Assembly (NCBI GenBank): GCA_035630195.1
Contig: DASQLD010000499.1
Span: forward strand, 1 to 7,503
Source: DASQDN01 sp035630195
GTDB taxonomy: Bacteria > Acidobacteriota > Terriglobia > Bryobacterales > Bryobacteraceae
Reading direction: 5' to 3'
DNA: 7,503 nucleotides
The notes beneath the pieces were generated by a model. It ran no database searches and was not told where the DNA came from. It was given only the letters and a program-made list of their open reading frames with translations. Of the stretch, positions 1 through 5,217 are shown piece after piece; position 1 is the first letter of the stretch, and each line of letters begins with the position of its first letter. The translations under genes were made by a program, and so were the position numbers.

Positions 1-142
1 GCCATCTTGCGCGCGCTCCGCGTTCGCCGAATCGTTCTTGCAGATCGCCGAGTACTGGTTCCCGGTAGGCGGGTGGCAGCAGAAATGAGACCGCCGCCTG
101 CATCCAAGCCGGTGGATTGGTACGAGAAGAAATCGTGATCAT
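1..142 (-). CDS. Partial membrane-protein or permease-prefix-type gene coupled to PadR (5' end only)
   Basis: Only the first 47 codons lie in the window; the gene runs off the left edge. The minus-strand reading begins MITISSRTNPPAWMQAAVSF and continues with LLPPAYREPVLGDLQERF. The pattern of a hydrophobic LLPP stretch, REPVLGDL and an acidic/aromatic tail is the type found at the N-terminus of acidobacterial membrane proteins encoded just after PadR genes, including the prefix of MacB-like ABC permeases and shorter hypothetical membrane proteins. That family statement is from memory. The start is well supported: its ATG overlaps the PadR stop as ATGA, and an AAGGAG motif (plus-strand 154-159) lies 11 bases upstream inside the PadR gene. 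This indicates translational coupling, so the protein is probably controlled with, and perhaps by, the PadR regulator. Whether it is a full permease or a small membrane protein cannot be decided here. Confidence 0.7.
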   Translation of the reverse strand, partial: MITISSRTNPPAWMQAAVSFLLPPAYREPVLGDLQERFGERGARARW

Positions 143-495
143 GCCTCCCCCAACTCCTTATCCAAGTCGCCCCAAATCGATCTCACGGTGCTAGCCATGC
201 GCTGGGCAGTGGCGATGGACTCCCTTAGTGCGCGTTCACCGGCAACCTCCAGCCGGTAGCAACGTTTGGCACGGCCGCCCCGCGCTGCAGTCGGCTCCGA
301 CAGCCAAGACGAAACGAAACCCTTGTCCTCCAACCGATCCAACGCTACGTAAATAGCGCCTAGGGTGACAGCTTTGGACGAGGCTAGCTCGTGCACCTTT
401 TGGTGAATCGTCACTCCGTAGGCGTTCTCGCCCAGAGTAACGAGAGCGGCGAGCACGAGCTGCTCGAATTGGCCGAGGGAATCGCTGCGGGGCAT
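139..495 (-). CDS. PadR family transcriptional regulator
   Basis: A 118-residue cytoplasmic DNA-binding protein, the usual length of the short PadR subgroup. The winged-helix domain covers about residues 7-85. LGQFEQLVLAALVTLGENAYG (7-27) is the first helix pair, TLGAIYVALDRLEDKGF (44-60) is the recognition-helix region, and the wing carries the basic RGGRAKR (72-78) followed by CYRLEVAGERAL. The C-terminal helix (about 85-113) would be the dimerisation helix. The ATG at 495 gives the standard PadR N-terminus; no strong ribosome site precedes it. It is divergent from the secreted-protein gene to the right and overlaps the next minus-strand gene by four bases (ATGA). PadR proteins usually repress their own operon and respond to small hydrophobic compounds or stress. 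The effector here is unknown. A possible operator overlaps the start codon. Confidence 0.93.
   Translation of the reverse strand: MPRSDSLGQFEQLVLAALVTLGENAYGVTIHQKVHELASSKAVTLGAIYVALDRLEDKGFVSSWLSEPTAARGGRAKRCYRLEVAGERALRESIATAQRMASTVRSIWGDLDKELGEA
154..159 (-). promoter_or_regulatory. Ribosome binding site inside padR for the coupled downstream gene
   Basis: The minus strand reads AAGGAG here, 11 bases before the ATG at 142-140, with a second G-rich stretch (GGGGGAGG) directly before that ATG. Together with the ATGA stop/start overlap it fixes the start of the partial downstream gene and suggests re-initiation by ribosomes finishing PadR. Confidence 0.55.
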
Positions 496-518
496 TTGTC
501 CAACAACGTATCACAAAT
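494..518. promoter_or_regulatory. Candidate PadR operator (inverted repeat over the padR start)
   Basis: ATTTGT (494-499) and ACAAAT (513-518) form a perfect 6-bp inverted repeat with 13 bases between, spanning the first base pairs of padR and its upstream side. A repressor bound here could block padR expression, which would fit the common self-repression of PadR proteins. The arms are short and A/T-rich, so chance is a serious alternative. It does not match the ATGT-8-ACAT site known for some PadR members. Confidence 0.25.
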
Positions 519-567
519 TCGCAGGTTACACAATAGGGTACTCTGGTGTCCCAGAACTGCGCGAGGC

Positions 568-580
568 AACCGGTCCGGTT
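568..580. promoter_or_regulatory. Perfect 13-base palindrome in the divergent intergenic region
   Basis: AACCGG-T-CCGGTT is a perfect inverted repeat with 6-bp arms around a single T at 574. It lies between the divergent padR and the secreted-protein gene, 48 bases before the latter's ATG at 628. A weaker 5-bp stem (TCTGG/CCAGA, 542-555) lies beside it. The position suits a protein-binding site shared by two divergent promoters, but no -10/-35 pair is clear enough to call. Confidence 0.3.
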
Positions 581-627
581 CGCGTCAGTAGTTGAAATTG
601 CGTTCGGAAAAGGAAACCCTAGTAACG

Positions 628-1604
628 ATGCGTCCCATATCGGCATTCTCTTGCTTGTTGGTTGTTACGTCCTTTACGGTCCCTGCCCAAACACAAGTTC
701 CGGGGACATCGGCGTCGGGTGTGATGCTTGCAGGTTCCGACTACAAGTTTTCGGGTCCCGCGCAGCCAGTGGCGCCAAGCCAACTTATGCTGATTTCTGT
801 TTATGGCATAAAGACGTCAGTGTCAAAGCCGGAAGTGGCCGTTCCAACTGTGACCGGGTGGCCTACAAGCCTACAGGGTATCTCGGTCGATCTAGTGCAA
901 GGTACTCCGAACGTAGTTACCCCTTTGCCATTGCGCGCGATATGGCAGGGCGCCTGTGAGCGCCCCGAGGCGTGTAGCACCATAACCGGAATAACGCTAC
1001 AACTGCCGTTCACACTGCAGATGGATCCTACTGCGTATCTGCGTATCAAGGAAAACGGAGCACCTACGGGTGCGGTTCTTATCCGCCCAGTGTCGGACCG
1101 GATTCACGTGATAACACATGTGACAACACACAGATAACTGTAGGAGCATCCTCCAGCGCGCCGCCTGACATATGCACGCCTGCGGTGCTGGTGAATGGGC
1201 GCTTGAACAGCCTGTACAATCTGATTCAGCCAGGTGATCACGTTGCTTTATGGGCCTACGGCCTGGGTGTCACGACCGGTCAGCCGCCGGAACCTACAAG
1301 CCCAGTCGATCCAACAAAGCTGTTCTCTCCCATTCCCTATGTGAGACTTAACTTTGATTACCGGCCGAACGCGACTGCGTCCCCGGCTGTTCCTGGTTAT
1401 GGGTTACCAGGCGAACCCGAGTTTTTCGGCTACATCGGAGGCGGGTCGTATCAGATCAACTTCCGAATACCTCCCCCATCCGTTAGCATTCCTGCGTGCG
1501 ATGGTGTAAAGATTCTGTCTAACCTCACTGTCACCATCAGCGGTCCCAATTCGCACGACGCGGCACAACTGTGCGTTCAGCCTCCGGTAGCCACTCAGAG
1601 ATAG
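628..1604 (+). pseudogene. Frameshifted secreted protein with two TIGR03437-like halves
   Basis: One exported protein of about 325 residues split by a one-base loss. The first part starts at ATG 628, whose N-terminus MRPISAFSCLLVVTSFTVPA is a signal peptide; an in-frame TTG at 592 would only add a charged leader. It reads through a beta-rich domain (PSQLMLISVYG, ITLQLPFTLQ, then DRIHVI) and then hits a stop at 1135-1137. The second part is in the frame one base back, open from before 1111 to TAG 1602-1604, and carries IQPGDHVALWAYGLGVTTGQ, YQINFRIPPP and NLTVTISG. These halves match the layout of the Solibacter-type TIGR03437 family, in which DRIHV is normally followed directly by a TCD-type motif. 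Adding one base near 1114-1116 gives DRIHVITTCDN and a continuous reading with paired cysteines. Function is unknown; the family is extracellular. A sequencing error or a true pseudogene are both possible. Confidence 0.75.
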
Positions 1605-2226
1605 CTCAGGAAGATGGTAGGCGTTCGGGAGGACCTGTGACCGCTCAGTACTGGCGCCACAAGGGCAAGGGTAGTCCGCAGTTTACGAACTTTCTCTGAT
1701 GAAGGAATAATTTGCGGGGAGAAACACCATGTACTAAGCCGAAGGAATTGAGCACTTCGCTGCTTGCAAGTTGCCCATCTGCTGCTTAGGACCATGCCAG
1801 GTGATGCAATCTGTTCGAACAGAGGCTGCACGTCTCGTGCGAAATCGATCTACGCAGGAACCTCCGCGTGACTGAATAGATGCGTAACAAGAACCGCATA
1901 CAGGCGCCGCATGAACATAATCGCTGATTTCAACATCAGATCATTCGGGTTGCGCCGGCGCCATAAGCGGCGGACGAGACCACCGAATTCGAATGCCCGA
2001 TGTTCGCAGCAGAGCCTTCCAGGGAACGGCGCTCACGCCGGCGAGGGGCATGCACGGGTTGCATCCATTGGCGCGAGATGCCTTACGATAATCAGACTAC
2101 ACAGGCGCTTTGGAGAGGTTAGTGTGCCATCGCAGTGTAGATGACGCAGGACGTCATGCTTGCATGGACGACCCCTGGCGTTTGAGAATGTTCCGGTGCG
2201 GGTGTGGTAGACGCGAAGAGATCCTC
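1605..2226. other. Gene-poor region of about 620 bases
   Basis: I could not support a gene here on either strand. Short open frames (a 78-residue minus-strand frame at 1595-1831 and a 77-residue plus-strand frame at 1911-2144) have no recognisable motif, no convincing ribosome site and residue mixes typical of chance frames. The region does hold small palindromes (GCGCCGGCGC at 1952-1961 and a stem-loop at 2141-2157). No terminator with a T-run follows the upstream gene. It may be decayed coding sequence, but I found no transposase or other identifiable remnant. Confidence 0.5.
2141..2157. promoter_or_regulatory. Perfect inverted repeat upstream of the DoxX-like gene
   Basis: ATGACG (2141-2146) and CGTCAT (2152-2157) are exact inverted copies around a 5-base spacer, 69 bases before the ATG of the DoxX-like gene. 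The position is suitable for an operator. It could equally be a weak hairpin in the leader of the message. No regulator gene lies next to it in this window. Confidence 0.3.
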
Positions 2227-2583
2227 ATGTTTGCTGCTTACGTAGGTGTGGCAATAATCTCGTCAGTGCTTCTGGCACTGATTTCCGGGCTCGGCAAATT
2301 GCGCCGTAATCCGTACATCGTGAAGTCGATCCACGACGTAGTGGGTATTCCCATGCATTGGTTTCCGTTTCTCGCCGGACTCGAGTTCGCTGCTGCAACC
2401 GGTTTGCTGGTTGGCATAAAATGGGCGCCAATCGGCATCACGGCCGCCGCCGGTATGGCACTCTACTTCGTGGGCGCCATCGTTGCTCACGTGCGCGTGA
2501 ATGATCTGAAGGGTTTGGGTCCTGCCGTTCAGATGTTGTGCCTTGCTGTTGCTGCGCTGATTACGCGAATGTTCACCATATAG
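2227..2583 (+). CDS. DoxX-like family integral membrane protein
   Basis: A 118-residue inner-membrane protein with four predicted membrane segments: about residues 2-22, 40-62, 66-88 and 97-113. The overall pattern is that of the small DoxX-like family (DoxX_2 type): a first helix ending in GLGKLRRNP, the HDVVGIP segment, a glutamate (E53) inside the second helix, and AHVRVNDLKGLGPA before the last helix. These proteins are named after a thiosulfate:quinone oxidoreductase subunit, but most, including this short type, have no proven activity. The start is placed at ATG 2227 because it opens directly into the first helix and a GAAGAG motif (2215-2220) sits six bases upstream. The same frame extends back to 2110, but that stretch is rich in Arg, Cys and Asp and unlike the family. 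The gene stands alone: no close neighbour shares its direction within 350 bases. Confidence 0.85.
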   Translation: MFAAYVGVAIISSVLLALISGLGKLRRNPYIVKSIHDVVGIPMHWFPFLAGLEFAAATGLLVGIKWAPIGITAAAGMALYFVGAIVAHVRVNDLKGLGPAVQMLCLAVAALITRMFTI

Positions 2584-2971
2584 CTGTGTTGTCGAACGGG
2601 GCACTCGTTTCTTGAAGGACGTCGGGACACTTCCGCCGCCGCTTGGGAATTGTGGTGGACTTTTGTCCGAGGCCCGGAGATGAGGGCTGAACCTCAGGAC
2701 AGCAGTGCTGGTCGTGACGATATCTGAGTCTGTGACACTGGTATCAAAGTTGAATCGAGAGCACGATTTCGGCAGAGCAGTCGATCTGTGAAAGGTTTTT
2801 CCTCGACACGAATCCCCGAACTGGTAAAGCCGGAGCGAACACCAACCTCGTCCACTGGATCGAAGAGAGAACAGCTAACGATCGCTAGTTCGCTGTCCTC
2901 GCGAACTCCTTGTGGAACTTCGAGCGTACGTCAAAGTGGCGAGAATACTGCGTGTAGTACTCTTGCCTGAG
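2584..2971. other. Gene-free leader region before the FG-GAP gene
   Basis: About 390 bases with no supported gene; a 60-residue frame at 2788-2970 is Ser/Thr-rich and has no motif. The region presumably carries the promoter of the FG-GAP/receptor pair, but no -35/-10 pair with proper spacing stands out. It contains the stem-loop at 2887-2907. No clear terminator follows the DoxX-like gene. Confidence 0.5.
2887..2907. promoter_or_regulatory. Perfect 7-bp stem-loop upstream of the FG-GAP/receptor pair
   Basis: AGTTCGC (2887-2893) and GCGAACT (2901-2907) are exact inverted copies around a 7-base loop. This is the longest perfect inverted repeat I found between genes. It ends 64 bases before the chosen ATG at 2972. 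It could be an operator for the two-gene unit or an RNA hairpin in its leader. No T-run follows, so a terminator is unlikely. Confidence 0.35.
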
Positions 2972-5185
2972 ATGATCCGTATCTTTCTTCTTACCGGCAT
3001 GATCGCAGCGCTGGTTTGGGCTGCGGAGGTGGAGCGCCGGAACGGCGCCGAGTGGCCCACAAAAAACGAGTATCGTATTCATCACAGAGTTTCCGCGGGG
3101 CCCGGCACACCACTGGCGATAGACCTTACCTTGCCGGCAGAGTTCAATCCCGATTCTGTCCGTGTCTTCGCCGAAGGGCGCGCTGAGCCTGTGGCCGTGA
3201 AGACGGAATGGCGGAGACCCAGTGCTCGTGTGAGCTTCCGGAGCACGGGGGCCTCAGGTTATTTCGTTTACTTCGACGAAGGGAACTCGGGCGAAACGGA
3301 ACGTGTGGCGGCGCCGGCGATGGTGGGCACAGGCGACCGGATCACGTTCGGTCGCGCAGGCGCTCGAGGGCGGGTCGCTGTCGGTCTTCAACCGAAGCCC
3401 GCCGTCCTCGATGCCGACGGGGACGGCGATCTCGATTTAGTTATTGCGTGTCCGGATCGTCCCTACAATGGCACGTATCTTTTCACCAACATCGGCTCGA
3501 ATGAAAAGCCGCTGTTCGATCGCGCTGTCTGGCTGGGACCGGGACTGCGCGAACTCACCGCAGCCGATTTCGATGGCGACGGCACGATCGATCTGGTAAC
3601 CACCGGAGGATACTATGCTGGCTTCCGGCGCAACCGGATGTCACGTTTTTTCGAAGTGCGACTTGAACGCGACTATCACATCGGTCGCGATGATATGTGG
3701 CAGCCGTTCGATTGGGACGGCGACGGGCGGATCGACCTACTGACCGGAGTCAGCGACTGGCGTGACTACGGTTGGGACGACGCATTCGATGAAAACGGCA
3801 AGTGGACTCGGGGGCCCTTGCACGGCTATGTCTACTTTCATCGCAACGCAGGCACGAATGCGCAGCCACGCTACGAGAAAGGCATCAAACTACAGGCGGG
3901 CAAACGCGCACTGGATCAGTATGGAAGTCCGGCTCCGACGCCTGTCGATTGGCTGGGACGCGGCGTTTTCGACCTGATCGCCGGCAGCTTCATCGATACT
4001 GTGACTCTCTATCGAAACGCAGGCACTCGTTCAGCGCCCACACTTGTTGGCGGCGCGTTGATCGAGGCAAACGGAAGCCCGCTGCATATGGACCTATGCA
4101 TGATTCAACCCCGGGTCGCCGCGTGGCATCCCGATGGAAGGCCCTCGCTGGTGATCGCAGAGGAAGACGGGACTATCGCGCTGCTTCGGAACTTGAGTCC
4201 GCGCGGCACAGAGCCGAAATTTGCGGCGCCCGTTTACCTGGAACAGATCGATCCATACCTGAAAAGCGGAGCTCTGTCGCGGCCCGTGGCAGTGGACTGG
4301 AACAGCGACGGCAGGATGGATATCGTCTCTGGAAACTCGGCCGGTTACATTCAATTCTTCGAGAACGTGGGCGCCAACGACCATCCGGTCTTTGCGGATC
4401 GGGGCAATCTGAAAGCCGGCGGCGAGGTGATTCGCGTGATGGCGGGTCCGAACGGTTCGGTGCAAGGGCCAGCCGAGGAGAAGTGGGGCTATACGAATCC
4501 ATCGGTCGCCGATTGGGATCTCGATGGGAAGCTTGACCTGCTCGTAAACGATATCTGGGGGGCTGTGCTCTGGTATCGCAATACCGGGAACGCGCGAGAC
4601 CCGCAACTGGCGCGCGGGCAGCCGATGGAGGTGGAGTGGCGCGGCGCGCCGCCAAAACCGGAATGGATCTGGTGGGAGCCCAAGGGCAAACAACTGGTAA
4701 CGCAGTGGCGTACGACGCCGAAGGTGGTGGATTGGGATCGCGACGGACTTCCGGATCTGGTGATGCTGAATCATCAAGGCTACCTGACGTTGCTTCGCCG
4801 TGCGCGCTCAGGCGGGAAACTTCGGCTGCTGCCACCGGAGCGAATTTTTAAGACGGCGCGAGGCCGCTTTCTTTATCTTGCGAACGGCCGTGCGGGCGCA
4901 AGCGGGCGACGGAAGATCGAATTCGCCGATATGGATCGCGATGGCGATCTGGATCTGATCAGCGACTCGGATGAAGGTCCGATCTGGTTTGAAAATATCG
5001 GCTCGCAAACGGAACCCGTGATGGAACCGCGGGGAACGCTTGTACGTGCAAAGCTGGCCGGCCACAACCCCACCCCGAATGTTGTGGATTGGAATGCCGA
5101 CGGCATCCTGGACTTGATTGTCGGGGCGGAGGATGGCTTCCTTTACTTCTTTGATGGACGGTATTTGGCGACGTTAACGGCCTGA
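2972..5185 (+). CDS. Exported FG-GAP/VCBS-repeat (calcium-binding beta-propeller) protein
   Basis: A 737-residue secreted or surface protein. Residues 1-18 (MIRIFLLTGMIAALVWAA) form a signal peptide. Residues about 20-145 form a separate beta-rich domain (EYRIHHRVSAGPGTPLAIDL, GYFVYFDEGNSGETERV). From 147 on there are ten FG-GAP-like units, with loops starting near residues 147, 199, 247, 326, 386, 442, 514, 587, 653 and 706. Eight carry the acidic DxDxDGxxDL/I-type calcium loop, for example DADGDGDLDL, DWDGDGRIDL and DMDRDGDLDL; those at 326 (DWLGRGVFDL) and 386 (HPDGRPSLVI) have lost acidic positions. Several are followed by a FxNxG strand (FTNIGSNEKP, FENVGANDHP, FENIGSQTEP). Such repeats build beta-propellers used in binding. 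No catalytic domain is visible. ATG 2972 is preferred because it begins the signal peptide; GTG 2912 in frame would add 20 residues. The receptor gene follows after 32 bases. Confidence 0.88.
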   Translation: MIRIFLLTGMIAALVWAAEVERRNGAEWPTKNEYRIHHRVSAGPGTPLAIDLTLPAEFNPDSVRVFAEGRAEPVAVKTEWRRPSARVSFRSTGASGYFVYFDEGNSGETERVAAPAMVGTGDRITFGRAGARGRVAVGLQPKPAVLDADGDGDLDLVIACPDRPYNGTYLFTNIGSNEKPLFDRAVWLGPGLRELTAADFDGDGTIDLVTTGGYYAGFRRNRMSRFFEVRLERDYHIGRDDMWQPFDWDGDGRIDLLTGVSDWRDYGWDDAFDENGKWTRGPLHGYVYFHRNAGTNAQPRYEKGIKLQAGKRALDQYGSPAPTPVDWLGRGVFDLIAGSFIDTVTLYRNAGTRSAPTLVGGALIEANGSPLHMDLCMIQPRVAAWHPDGRPSLVIAEEDGTIALLRNLSPRGTEPKFAAPVYLEQIDPYLKSGALSRPVAVDWNSDGRMDIVSGNSAGYIQFFENVGANDHPVFADRGNLKAGGEVIRVMAGPNGSVQGPAEEKWGYTNPSVADWDLDGKLDLLVNDIWGAVLWYRNTGNARDPQLARGQPMEVEWRGAPPKPEWIWWEPKGKQLVTQWRTTPKVVDWDRDGLPDLVMLNHQGYLTLLRRARSGGKLRLLPPERIFKTARGRFLYLANGRAGASGRRKIEFADMDRDGDLDLISDSDEGPIWFENIGSQTEPVMEPRGTLVRAKLAGHNPTPNVVDWNADGILDLIVGAEDGFLYFFDGRYLATLTA

Positions 5186-5217
5186 GGAGTTATCCTGCTT
5201 ACAAGAGAGTCTTTTCT

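Noticed and set aside
546..959. Plus-strand frame of 137 codons overlapping the secreted-protein gene
   Set aside because: It is Cys/Arg/Ser-rich with no signal peptide or motif, while the frame from 628 has a signal peptide and the family pattern.
1911..2144. 77-codon plus-strand frame and an overlapping frame rich in acidic and Arg residues, considered as a transposase remnant
   Set aside because: No catalytic motif, helix-turn-helix, terminal inverted repeats or target duplication could be seen.
2110..2226. 39-residue N-terminal extension of the DoxX-like protein
   Set aside because: The stretch is polar and Cys/Arg-rich, unlike the family, whose proteins start at the first membrane helix. 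ATG 2227 has a suitable upstream GAAGAG motif.
2912..2971. GTG start adding 20 residues to the FG-GAP protein
   Set aside because: The ATG at 2972 begins directly with a textbook signal peptide. The extension is basic and mixed and has no better ribosome site, though it is not excluded.
3802..4536. Plus-strand open frame of 244 codons inside the FG-GAP gene
   Set aside because: The FG-GAP reading carries regular calcium-loop repeats across the same bases. The alternative frame is Arg/Ser-rich with no motif.
4094..4835. Two minus-strand open frames of 220-227 codons
   Set aside because: They are antisense to the FG-GAP repeats. Their repeated Pro/Arg/His segments come from the opposite strand of the DxDxDG codons.
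5186..5217. Possible terminator or promoter between the FG-GAP and receptor genes
   Set aside because: The gap is only 32 bases, with no inverted repeat followed by T residues and no -35/-10 pair. It fits an operon spacer with a ribosome site.
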